27,610 nt of DNA, from contig CAMPIH010000007.1 in assembly GCA_946886275.1 (NCBI GenBank), positions 1-27,610 on the forward strand. Reading direction: 5' to 3'. The notes beneath the pieces were generated by a model that ran no database searches, was not told the DNA's origin, and worked only from the letters and a program-made list of their open reading frames with translations. The stretch is from an uncultured Sphingosinicella sp. GTDB lineage: Bacteria > Pseudomonadota > Alphaproteobacteria > Sphingomonadales > Sphingomonadaceae. Within the stretch, counting starts at the first letter, position 1. Each line of letters begins with the position of its first letter. This document shows positions 19,631 to 26,067 of this stretch, piece after piece. A program made the translations under genes and the position numbers.

Positions 19631-19927
19631 CTACCAGTTTCGGTAATAGCGGTCCCGGGAACGGCGATCGTAGCGCCAGTCGCGCCTGTTATCGCGCCGC
19701 TCCTCGCGGATCTCGCGGCGGCATTCGCGAAGCTCGCGGCGATATTCGCGTCGGCTGTCGGCGCGACGAAGCTCGCGGCGGCATTCGCGGATCTCGCGAG
19801 CAATGTCGCGATCATAATGGCCGTAATGGTTGCCGCGGTCATAACCGCGCCCATAATATTGCGCGGACGCGCCGGTGACCGGGATCAAGGCGGCGAGGCC
19901 GGCGGCGGCAAGGATCAATTTACGCAT
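19631..19927 (-). CDS. Secreted Arg-rich low-complexity protein, 98 aa
   Basis: ATG at 19925-19927 has AGGAGAG in good position. Earlier in-frame codons are not supported. The signal peptide MRKLILAAAGLAALIPVTGASA ends at ASA|Q. The mature part starts with a Tyr/Gly/His segment (YYGRGYDRGNHYGHYDRD) and continues as an alternating Arg/Glu helix in which REIRECRRELR is echoed by RRELRECRREIRE. The tail is Arg/Asp/Tyr-rich (DRYYRNW). The two Cys sit in identical ECRRE contexts 20 residues apart. The product should be a very basic periplasmic or secreted protein, able to bind polyanions such as LPS, polysaccharide or DNA. That role is inference from composition. It appears to be a single gene with its own ribosome binding site. 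Confidence 0.75.
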   Translation of the reverse strand: MRKLILAAAGLAALIPVTGASAQYYGRGYDRGNHYGHYDRDIAREIRECRRELRRADSRREYRRELRECRREIREERRDNRRDWRYDRRSRDRYYRNW

Positions 19928-20069
19928 GACCACTCTCCTGTATGAAAATACTCGTCCGACTCCGCCGGGCGAGCCTGGGAGTGGAACGCGCCGACAATGC
20001 GCCATGTTGCCTGAACCGGAAACTACGCGGCGTTCACCCGCGGTTTAACTGGGCGGCAGGGCGTCCGGC

Positions 20070-20504
20070 TCATGGCCAGAGGAAGGCGACGAGATAGGCC
20101 GCGACGGCGGCGAGAGCGAGCAGGGTCCGGATCCTGTGGAGCCGGCCCCACCGCTCGAGCAGTGAGCGGCTTTCCTGCCCGGCGGCCTGATCGGGCGTGG
20201 CGAGCAATCGGCGGTTGGTCGGGGAGATGACGACCAAGGTCAGCGGAACCGCCGCGCCGATCAGCAGCGCGCCGACAAGCAGCCCATCGTCGCCGGCCTT
20301 CCACCACGCCCACAAGCCGAGGATCAGGGACAGCAAGGCCAGACCTGCCTGCAGCGGCGTTGCGGCGCCGTAGCTCGGCTTCCACTGGGCGAGCGCCGAG
20401 CGATCGTCGAGCTTCATCCGCGCCGGATGCTCGACCAGGCTGATATAGAGCGCGGCGCCGGCGAACAGGGTCGCGGCAACGAGGGCGAACAGCGCCTTGA
20501 GCAT
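20070..20504 (-). CDS. DUF1772-like four-helix membrane protein, 144 aa
   Basis: The opening MLKALFALVAATLFAGAALYISLVEHPARM matches the typical DUF1772 beginning, in which a first helix runs into a conserved VEHPAR motif. Three more hydrophobic helices follow (around residues 53-68, 76-93 and 125-143), with polar loops containing KPSYGAATPLQ and NRRLLAT. The protein should sit in the inner membrane. The family has no well-defined biochemical function. ATG at 20502-20504 is preceded by AGGAG seven bases upstream. It lies 89 bases downstream of the small membrane gene in the same direction, so it is perhaps part of that transcript. Confidence 0.82.
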   Translation of the reverse strand: MLKALFALVAATLFAGAALYISLVEHPARMKLDDRSALAQWKPSYGAATPLQAGLALLSLILGLWAWWKAGDDGLLVGALLIGAAVPLTLVVISPTNRRLLATPDQAAGQESRSLLERWGRLHRIRTLLALAAVAAYLVAFLWP

Positions 20505-20593
20505 CCCTGTCTCCTGCCTGGATGGCGCAGCTATAGGACAAGCGACGCGGCGGTGAAAATGGATATGCGCGGCCTCCGCTCGCGCCCACGAAG

Positions 20594-20827
20594 TCAGTCG
20601 CGCCGGCCGAACCGCCCGACGAGGAAGCGGGTGACCGCCCAGGCGACCAATCCCGCGCCGGCGACGATGGCGATCACCAGGCCGGCGATGAAGATCTGGG
20701 CAGCGACCGACGGTCCCGCCGAGTCGGACGAGGAGCGAAGCAGGGCCACTGCGACCGCCACAGGCGCAACGAGCAGGCAGGCAGCGAGCGCTGCGAGCAC
20801 GCCGAGGACGATCGGAAGTCTCTTCAA
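20594..20827 (-). CDS. Small two-helix membrane protein, 77 aa
   Basis: Two hydrophobic helices are visible, residues 5-30 (IVLGVLAALAACLLVAPVAVAVALL) and about 43-66 (AAQIFIAGLVIAIVAGAGLVAWAV). A short polar linker joins them, and the tail is basic (RFLVGRFGRRD). The only start near the N-terminus is TTG at 20825-20827, directly after the TGA of the NTF2-like gene. There is no separate ribosome binding site, which suggests termination-reinitiation coupling. No function is recognised. The unusual start lowers confidence in the exact N-terminus, but the hydrophobic pattern supports a real protein. Confidence 0.6.
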   Translation of the reverse strand: MKRLPIVLGVLAALAACLLVAPVAVAVALLRSSSDSAGPSVAAQIFIAGLVIAIVAGAGLVAWAVTRFLVGRFGRRD

Positions 20828-21232
20828 TCAGGCGGCGCCGGTGGCGCGGGCGGCCTGGAGCGTGTCGGTATATTGCTGGAAGGCGACGGCCTTGCCGTCA
20901 TCGACACGCCAGACATGCGCGAACTGGGCGTCGATAGCCTTCCCGCTGGCCTTGAACGTGCCGCAATAGCGGCCAAGCACCACGACCGTGTCGCCGGCGT
21001 CGAGAAATTCGCGCGGAACGGCTGCAAATCCGTTCCAGTCGCCTCCCAATCGGCCAAAGACGCCGCTGAGTATCGCTTCAGGGCCGCGATAGGGATTGCC
21101 GTCCGCATAGGGGAAATTCTCGGCTTCGTTCCAGACCATTCCGGGACTCATCCGGGCGATCACGCCGGCAACGTCGCCCGTCTCGAAGGCGGCGTATATC
21201 GCCCTGATCAGCTCGACATTCTGCTGGGACAT
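20828..21232 (-). CDS. SnoaL-like / NTF2-fold protein, 134 aa
   Basis: The sequence starts MSQQNVELIRAIYAAFETGDVAGV and continues with EAILSGVFGRLGGDW, DTVVVLGRYCGTFKASGKAID and FAHVWRVDDGKAVAFQQYTDT. This is the typical order of SnoaL-like members of the NTF2 superfamily (about 120-140 aa, alpha+beta cone with a ligand pocket). Such proteins act as small hydrolases, isomerases or binding proteins, and the ligand is not predictable. ATG at 21230-21232 is preceded by GGAGGAG, a strong site, so I use it rather than the longer frame to 21343. The downstream small membrane gene begins immediately at its stop. Confidence 0.85.
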   Translation of the reverse strand: MSQQNVELIRAIYAAFETGDVAGVIARMSPGMVWNEAENFPYADGNPYRGPEAILSGVFGRLGGDWNGFAAVPREFLDAGDTVVVLGRYCGTFKASGKAIDAQFAHVWRVDDGKAVAFQQYTDTLQAARATGAA

Positions 21233-21318
21233 GGCAGCTCCTCCCCTTGCTGGAGGATGCGCCCAAATCGCCGTTCGGCACAAGACCCGCGGACGGGATC
21301 CTGACGCGACGAAGAGGT

Positions 21319-21501
21319 TTAGGCTCTCCGGGCTTCCACGCACAATTCGCGAAGCTGGCGGCCGAGGCTGGGGCCGGCGAGATGGGCGTCGACCTGATCG
21401 AAACGTTCGGCGCGAAGTCGCTGGCGGATGTCGTTGACGGAAGCGCAGCTCCCTGAGCGAGCGAGGACGAAGGCACGTTCGAGCGTGGTCGGCTGGGTCA
21501 T
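21319..21501 (-). CDS. Small protein, 60 aa, unknown function
   Basis: ATG at 21499-21501 has AGAGGTG at good distance. The protein is predicted all-helical and cytosolic: TLERAFVLARSGSCASVNDI, then RQRLRAERFDQVDAHL, then GPSLGRQLRELC. It looks like a compact two- or three-helix protein, with SVNDIRQRLRAE resembling a short DNA-binding or adaptor helix pair, but no named domain can be assigned. It is followed in the same direction by the NTF2-like gene after an 86-base gap. The upstream extension to 21585 is not supported because the ribosome binding site lies inside it. Confidence 0.68.
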   Translation of the reverse strand: MTQPTTLERAFVLARSGSCASVNDIRQRLRAERFDQVDAHLAGPSLGRQLRELCVEARRA

Positions 21502-21566
21502 GGGCACCTCTCGGGAACAGGAAAAGGAACGCGGCCGAAACGCAGCGCTGTCAGAACAACGCGCGA

Positions 21567-21758
21567 TCAGGGCCGAGAGGTCCATGAGCGAAGCAGATCG
21601 GGGGCCGGGGGCTTCGGGAGATGGTCCCGGATCATCTTTTCGCCGGCACGGACGGAAGCGACCTCATATTCGCTGTCGGCGCCCTCCTCGTGCTCGAGCA
21701 CCACCTTGTAAGGCAGCGACTTTTCGGGCGTCAGGACGATTCTCCCGGAAATTGCCAT
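21567..21758 (-). CDS. Small acidic/basic mixed protein, 63 aa, unknown function
   Basis: ATG at 21756-21758 follows GAGGAG with suitable spacing. The N-terminal 45 residues (ISGRIVLTPEKSLPYKVVLEH, then SEYEVASVRAGEKMIRDHLP) look like a small beta-sheet plus helix. The C-terminal end is Pro/Arg-rich (KPPAPDLLRSWTSRP). It is cytosolic by composition. The gene is divergent from the PHB-depolymerase-family esterase, and the shared 143-base region holds the PhbF-like operator described separately. No family with known function is recognised. Confidence 0.68.
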   Translation of the reverse strand: MAISGRIVLTPEKSLPYKVVLEHEEGADSEYEVASVRAGEKMIRDHLPKPPAPDLLRSWTSRP

Positions 21759-21822
21759 CTCATTCTCCTCGGTATCGGTCATATGGGGAGAAGCGGCCGG
21801 TTTCCCTAATCCCGCACCGCGA

Positions 21823-21852
21823 TTGCTGCACTGCAACAAATCGTCCCTATAT
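21823..21852 (+). promoter_or_regulatory. Candidate promoter with PhbF/PhaR-like operator upstream of PHB-depolymerase-family gene
   Basis: Positions 21824-21836 read TGCTGCACTGCAA, an exact fit to TG-N-TGC-N3-GCAA, the pattern reported for the polyhydroxybutyrate-responsive repressor PhbF. The element overlaps a TTGCTG that could act as a -35, with CTATAT (21847-21852) as a -10 after an 18-base spacer. Binding would then block the promoter. The -10/-35 assignment is weak, whereas the operator match is exact. The site lies 66 bases before the esterase start. Confidence 0.5.
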
Positions 21853-21901
21853 GGATTGTCCAGTCCCGCGCCGTTCGCGGCGGACACGAGAAAGACAGAA
21901 C

Positions 21902-22972
21902 ATGCCAGCCATTCGACCCGGTTACCGACCTGGACAAAGACGCAAGGGCCGCTTTGCGCCGACCAGCGAGATTCAGGATCGGCTCAGCGACCTCGATCCG
22001 ATCCGCGACAATCCCGGCAATCTGCGGGGGCGGGTCTATCTGCCGGAGGCGCTCAAGGCACCGGCGCCGCTCGTCGTCGTCCTTCACGGCTGCACCCAGA
22101 ATGCGGCGCTCTACGATCATGGCTCGGGCTGGTCGCGCCTGGCTGACCGCCAAGGCTTCATCCTGCTCTTCCCGGAGCAGCAACGGAGCAACAATCCCTT
22201 GCTTTGCTTCAACTGGTTCTCCGGCAATGACAGCCAGCGCGGAATGGGCGAAGCCGCGTCGATCCGGGCGATGATCGAGACGGTGAAAAAGGCCCATGAC
22301 GTGGATCCGAAGCAGATCTTCGTCACCGGGCTCTCGGCGGGCGGAGCGATGGCGTCGGTCATGCTGGCCACTTACCCCGAGGTTTTCGCGGCCGGCGCGA
22401 TCATCGCCGGAGTCGCCTATGGCTGCGCATCCGGGGTGGCCGAAGCGTTCGACTGCATGGGCGGGCGCGCCGGAGCCGAGGCATCGGAGCTTGGTCGACG
22501 GGTTCGCCGCGCCTCTCCCCACAAGGGCCCCTGGCCGCGCGTCCAGGTCTGGCAGGGAAGCGCGGATTCCACGGTCGTGCCGAGCAATGCCGACGCGATC
22601 GCCCTGCAATGGGCCGATCTTCACGGGATCGGCCCGCGGCCGGCCCGAACCGACGAGGTCGGCGGCTATCCGCGCCGGGTCTGGACCGGCGGCAGCGGCC
22701 AATCGCTGATCGAGCATTACAGCATCACCGGAATGGCCCACGGAATCCCGCTCGATCCCGGCACCGGAGAAGATGAGCTTGGCGAAGCCGGTGCTCACAT
22801 GCTCGACGTCGGTCTCAGCTCGACCGGCCATATCGCCGCCTTCTTCGGAATCGCGCCTCTGCCGACGGCCGTCACCAAGAAACCGCGGCGGCCTCGCCTC
22901 CCCAGGACCAAAGCGGAGGGTCCGCGAGAGGCGATCGAGAAAGCGTTGAAGGCTGCCGGCCTGATCCGCTGA
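21902..22972 (+). CDS. PHB-depolymerase-family alpha/beta-hydrolase esterase, 356 aa
   Basis: The alpha/beta-hydrolase landmarks are all present: LVVVLHGCTQN (residues 57-67, oxyanion-hole region), nucleophile Ser145 in GLSAGG, an acid candidate Asp222 in WQGSADSTV, and His280 in GMAHGIPL. This is the Esterase_PHB layout, covering intracellular or secreted poly(3-hydroxybutyrate) depolymerases as well as acetylxylan and feruloyl esterases. There is no signal peptide. The C-terminus has a basic Pro-rich extension (KKPRRPRLPRTK) followed by a helix, which might bind a granule or polyanion. ATG at 21902 is chosen because the catalytic domain starts shortly after and upstream sequence does not fit. 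Its ribosome binding site (GAGAAAGACAG) is only moderate. The operator upstream supports a link to PHB metabolism. The substrate is unproven. Confidence 0.88.
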   Translation: MPAIRPGYRPGQRRKGRFAPTSEIQDRLSDLDPIRDNPGNLRGRVYLPEALKAPAPLVVVLHGCTQNAALYDHGSGWSRLADRQGFILLFPEQQRSNNPLLCFNWFSGNDSQRGMGEAASIRAMIETVKKAHDVDPKQIFVTGLSAGGAMASVMLATYPEVFAAGAIIAGVAYGCASGVAEAFDCMGGRAGAEASELGRRVRRASPHKGPWPRVQVWQGSADSTVVPSNADAIALQWADLHGIGPRPARTDEVGGYPRRVWTGGSGQSLIEHYSITGMAHGIPLDPGTGEDELGEAGAHMLDVGLSSTGHIAAFFGIAPLPTAVTKKPRRPRLPRTKAEGPREAIEKALKAAGLIR

Positions 22973-22996
22973 CCCCTCTCGATCCGACGTCGTCGC

Positions 22997-23749
22997 TCAG
23001 CGGCCCCGGCGGCTCACGTCGACCATCGGCTGGCCCGGCTCGAAATTGACTCCGCCGGCTTCGGGCGGCGGCCCTTCGCCGACCATTCGACTTTCGACAT
23101 CGGCGAAGTCGCCGCCGCCTCTGCCGCTCGTGTCGCAGCCCTGGCGGCGAAGCTCGCCCTCGACCGCGTGGAGCCGAATGACGGTCCGCGCCCCGTTGCC
23201 CAGGCCTTCCTTGAGATTTTCGGGGCGGCCGGTGAGCCCGCCCGAATTGGCCATCAGCAGGTCCTGCTCCAGCTGCTGGCATTCGGCGAGGCTCCGCCGC
23301 GGCGGCCCCGTCAGTTCGTTGAGCTCGCCTTCGATGGCCATGGTGAACAGGCCAAGAGTGATCCCTTCCGACCGGAACGCCGGAGACACGAAGTCGTCCG
23401 GAGCGTCACCACGCTCGACCGCCGCCGTCACGCGGGTGCGGGCGCCGCCGTCGAGCGGTTCGAGCATGGCTGTCATCCGGGTCGCGACCCGATTGCCGCT
23501 CATGACGACGAAGCTGATCTGGTTCGGCCCGCGCTCCGTCCGGAACAAGGGAGCTACGCCGCCAGAAGCGGCGGCGTCCGTTCCTGGCGCGCCCGGCTGG
23601 CCGCGGACGTCGAGGTCCGAAAGCGCCGCCATCACCTGGGCCGGGCTGCGATCGACATCGCGCGAATAAGTGGAGCCGCCGAGCGCTCCGGAGGCCCAGA
23701 GCCCGCCAAGAGCCAGCGGCATCATCAATATCATCGCCTTGATCGACAT
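22997..23749 (-). CDS. Exported protein of unknown function, 250 aa
   Basis: ATG at 23747-23749 has GGGAGGAAG just upstream, so I reject the longer frame to 24574. The N-terminal helix MILMMPLALGGLWASGAL is a signal peptide or anchor. The following STYSRDVDRSPAQVMAALSDLDV and the strand-rich NQISFVVMSGNRVATRMTAML / RTRVTAAVERG segments resemble the START/SRPBCC type of fold, with a helix then a curved sheet, but this is only a shape argument. The C-terminal third is Gly/Pro-rich with a lone Cys (RQGCDTSGRGGGDF). It is probably periplasmic. It is convergent with the esterase gene and divergent from the lipoprotein gene. Confidence 0.78.
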   Translation of the reverse strand: MSIKAMILMMPLALGGLWASGALGGSTYSRDVDRSPAQVMAALSDLDVRGQPGAPGTDAAASGGVAPLFRTERGPNQISFVVMSGNRVATRMTAMLEPLDGGARTRVTAAVERGDAPDDFVSPAFRSEGITLGLFTMAIEGELNELTGPPRRSLAECQQLEQDLLMANSGGLTGRPENLKEGLGNGARTVIRLHAVEGELRRQGCDTSGRGGGDFADVESRMVGEGPPPEAGGVNFEPGQPMVDVSRRGR

Positions 23750-23884
23750 CCCGCTTCCTCCCCTTGTTTCAAGCCAGGCTAAAAGCCCTCTGTTAAGAAG
23801 AGGTTGCGGAGCAGCAGGAGGAGCGGCCGGACATGCAGCGGGGCAGACGGGGGAACGGTGCCGCGGCTTCCTCGTTGCCGATGA

Positions 23885-24484
23885 ATGGCCCGCCTCTTCC
23901 TGCTCCTGCCGCTGGCTCTCGTCGCCGCCGCCTGCGATCGGGCGGACGAGCCCGAAGCCGGACGCGATACTGCCGATGTTGCCGGTCCGGCGATACCGGC
24001 CGAGTCGGGGACTCCGGCCCCTCCGCCGGTCGCTGCCCCGGCGCCCGGGACGGCCGGCGGCCTCCCCGACGACCGGACGCCGATCCCGGAGGCCCCGTTC
24101 AGCGAAACGAGCGCCCAGGGAGCCGCGAACGTCGTCCAGTCCTATTTCGCCTTGATCGAGCAGCAGCGTTTTGGCGAAGCCTGGCGGCTGTGGAGCGACG
24201 GCGGCCGGGCGAGCGGGATGAGCGAGGAAGCGTTCGCCCGGGGCTTCGATCGCTACAGCGAATATCATGCCCAGATCGGCGCTCCCGGCCGGATCGAGGG
24301 CGCCGCGGGGACTCTCTATGTCGAGGTGCCGGTGGTGGTTTACGGCCGGCTGAGCAGCGGCCGCGAGTTCCGGATGAACGGAGCGATGACGCTTCGTCGG
24401 GCCAACGAGGTGCCGGGATCGACAGCCGAGCAGAGGCGCTGGCGGATCGCCTCGAGCGGGTTGCGGCCCAGCCCTGCCCCTTGA
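23885..24484 (+). CDS. Putative lipoprotein, 199 aa, unknown function
   Basis: MARLFLLLPLALVAAAC is a short lipoprotein signal with the lipobox VAAAC, so Cys17 should be lipidated. A long Pro/Ala/Asp-rich linker follows (residues 18-70). The globular part begins about ENVVQ-like NVVQSYFALIEQQRFGEAWRLW and contains FDRYSEYHAQIG, LYVEVPVVVYGRL and FRMNGAMTLRRANEVPG. This helix-then-sheet pattern is that of an NTF2/SnoaL-like pocket domain, here tethered to the membrane. The start at 23885 has no clear ribosome binding site and another ATG lies four bases upstream out of frame, so the N-terminus rests on the lipobox. Nothing in the neighbourhood suggests a specific role. Confidence 0.78.
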   Translation: MARLFLLLPLALVAAACDRADEPEAGRDTADVAGPAIPAESGTPAPPPVAAPAPGTAGGLPDDRTPIPEAPFSETSAQGAANVVQSYFALIEQQRFGEAWRLWSDGGRASGMSEEAFARGFDRYSEYHAQIGAPGRIEGAAGTLYVEVPVVVYGRLSSGREFRMNGAMTLRRANEVPGSTAEQRRWRIASSGLRPSPAP

Positions 24485-24516
24485 ACCTCCCCTTGGCCGT
24501 CCGACCCCCCAACAGG

Positions 24517-24545
24517 CTGGTGTCAGTGCAACAATAGACACCCAG
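24517..24545. promoter_or_regulatory. Inverted repeat upstream of O-methyltransferase gene
   Basis: CTGGTGTC and GACACCCAG face each other across a 12-base centre, with a single bulged base between the arms. The centre contains CAGTGCAACAATA, nearly the same as CACTGCAACAAAT at 21829-21841 in the esterase promoter region. The element lies about 140 bases before the methyltransferase start and 33 bases after the preceding lipoprotein stop. It could be an operator or an RNA hairpin. No U-run follows, so it is not a standard terminator. Confidence 0.45.
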
Positions 24546-24575
24546 TTGCGGCCGGCGCGGCATCGCCCGGACACA

Positions 24576-24633
24576 AAGGACGGTCATTCAGTCTCCGATC
24601 CGGGGAGACTGCCCTGCCCGACCGTCGGGCCTT
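24576..24633 (+). ncRNA. Structured leader with mutually exclusive stems, candidate cis-regulatory RNA
   Basis: Three pairings are visible. Hairpin A is a perfect 8-bp CAGTCTCC/GGAGACTG stem (24589-24611) with a 7-base loop. Hairpin B is a perfect 6-bp GCCCGA/TCGGGC stem (24616-24630) with a CCG loop. A long-range stem C pairs GACGGTC (24579-24585) with GACCGTC (24620-24626), encloses hairpin A and cannot coexist with B. AAGG/CCTT can extend C around a bulge. The element ends about 50 bases before the methyltransferase ATG. I do not recognise a known riboswitch class. Confidence 0.4.
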
Positions 24634-24685
24634 CAGGAGCGGCGAATCTTCCCTCGACAGACCAGTGCATGAGGGAGAATTGACC

Positions 24686-25756
24686 ATGGATACCTTGCTC
24701 GCCGTCCAGCCCGGGACCGAAACATCGACCGACATAGAAGCGCCGACTCCGGCGCATATCCTCCAGGTCGGCACCGGCTTCTGGGCTTCGAAGCTTCTTC
24801 TCAGCGCGGTCGAGCTCGGCCTTTTCACCCTGCTCGCCGATGGGCCCAGGACCGGTGCCGAGATCGAGCGGGCGCTCGGTCTTCACCCGCGCGGCACCTG
24901 GGATTTTCTCGACTCGCTGGTGGCGACCGGATTCCTTGCCCGAGAAGGGGGTGGCGAGACCGCTCTCTACGCCAACACGGCGGAAACCGCCCTTTTCCTC
25001 GACCGAGGCAGACCGAGCTATGTCGGCGGCATCCTCGAAATGGCGAACAGCCGCCTTTATCGGTTCTGGGGCGATCTCACCCAGGCGCTGAAGACCGGCC
25101 AGCCGCAGAACGAGGTCAAGCAATCGGGCCGGCCGATGTTCGACGAGCTTTATGCCGACCCGGCCCGGCTCGAGCAGTTCATGGACGCGATGAGCGGGGT
25201 CTCGATGGCCAATTTCGAGGCCTTCGCGAAGAAGTTCGATTTCTCGGTCTTTCGAACCATGGCCGATATCGGCGGAGCGACCGGCCAGCTGTCGTGCACC
25301 GTGGCTCGAGACCATGGCCATCTCGACTGCCGCTCGCTCGATCTGCCCGTGGTTCGGCCGATCGCCGAGCGGCGGATCGCCAAAGCGGGGCTCTCCGGCC
25401 GGGTGACGGCGGGCGAGATCGACTTCCTCGCCGAGGAATTCCCGAAAGCCGACCTCATCACCATGGGCATGATCCTCCACGACTGGAATCTCGAGAAGAA
25501 GAAGATGCTGATCGCCAAGGCCTATCGGGCGCTTCCCGAAGGCGGCGCCCTGGTCGCAATCGAGAATCTCATCGATGACGATCGCCGCCACAACGCGTTC
25601 GGCCTGATGATGTCGCTGAACATGCTGATCGAGTTCGGAGACGCTTTCGACTATACCGGCGCCGACTTCGCCGGCTGGTGTCTCGAGGCAGGTTTCCGGC
25701 GCATCGAAGTGCTTCCTCTCCAGGGACCGGCGAGCGCTGCGATCGCCTACAAATAG
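24686..25756 (+). CDS. SAM-dependent O-methyltransferase (family 2 / hydroxyindole O-MT-like), 356 aa
   Basis: ATG at 24686 is preceded by GAGGGAG. The frame also has a GTG at 24665, which lies before that site and is less likely. The N-terminal winged-helix dimerisation part (about residues 21-110) includes LQVGTGFWASKLLLSAVELGLF and ALGLHPRGTWDFLDSLVATGFL. The Rossmann domain holds the SAM-binding ADIGGATG (193-200), an acidic ribose contact in SLDLPVV, and the catalytic-type ILHDW with His265. Length and layout match family-2 O-methyltransferases (acetylserotonin, CrtF, BchU and many antibiotic tailoring enzymes), so the product is likely a cytosolic homodimer that methylates a phenolic or hydroxyl group of a small molecule. 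No biosynthetic genes surround it, so the substrate is unknown. The leader RNA and inverted repeat suggest regulated expression. Confidence 0.9.
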   Translation: MDTLLAVQPGTETSTDIEAPTPAHILQVGTGFWASKLLLSAVELGLFTLLADGPRTGAEIERALGLHPRGTWDFLDSLVATGFLAREGGGETALYANTAETALFLDRGRPSYVGGILEMANSRLYRFWGDLTQALKTGQPQNEVKQSGRPMFDELYADPARLEQFMDAMSGVSMANFEAFAKKFDFSVFRTMADIGGATGQLSCTVARDHGHLDCRSLDLPVVRPIAERRIAKAGLSGRVTAGEIDFLAEEFPKADLITMGMILHDWNLEKKKMLIAKAYRALPEGGALVAIENLIDDDRRHNAFGLMMSLNMLIEFGDAFDYTGADFAGWCLEAGFRRIEVLPLQGPASAAIAYK

Positions 25757-26067
25757 GTTGCCCCGTCGAGCCTCGTCCAGGCTGCGGGACCGATCCGGAG
25801 AACGGCACGCTTGGTCCGAACAACAGCGGGCAAATAACGGCGGATGTTACGGAAGCATAACGAAATAGGGTGCTGATTGGGCCAAGGCGCGACTCTGGCC
25901 GATCCTCGGTTCGTCGCTGAATCGTGCCAGTACATCGCAGGACCTTGCCCCAAACAATTACTCCGCCGGAACTATTCCGCCGCCGTTTGTTGAGTCGTAC
26001 GCAGCCAGCCGGACCCGGCTCGTGCCAATCCTCCGGCGCCCCCTGCTGCTCGATTCAGGGAGTTAAC
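25757..26067 (+). other. Intergenic region with alternating TAAC/GTTA half-sites, no gene seen
   Basis: This 311-base gap between the methyltransferase and the glycine-zipper lipoprotein has no supportable gene. It contains TAAC (25835-25838), GTTA (25846-25849) and TAAC (25858-25861), starting 11 and 12 bases apart. They form two overlapping inverted repeats, one of which reads GTTACG-GAAG-CATAAC. Such roughly one-turn spacing suits a regulator binding one face of the helix. A GGACC/GGTCC inverted pair sits just downstream of the methyltransferase stop. No convincing -35/-10 was found. Confidence 0.3.

Noticed and set aside
24517..24545. PpsR/CrtJ operator (TGT-N12-ACA) controlling the O-methyltransferase as a crtF-like gene
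   Set aside because: The inverted TGT...ACA arms here are 14 bases apart, not 12, and no carotenoid or bacteriochlorophyll genes are nearby.
22997..24574. 525-codon version of the exported 250-aa protein
   Set aside because: The first 275 residues are antisense to the lipoprotein gene. The strong GGGAGG site and signal peptide place the start at 23749.
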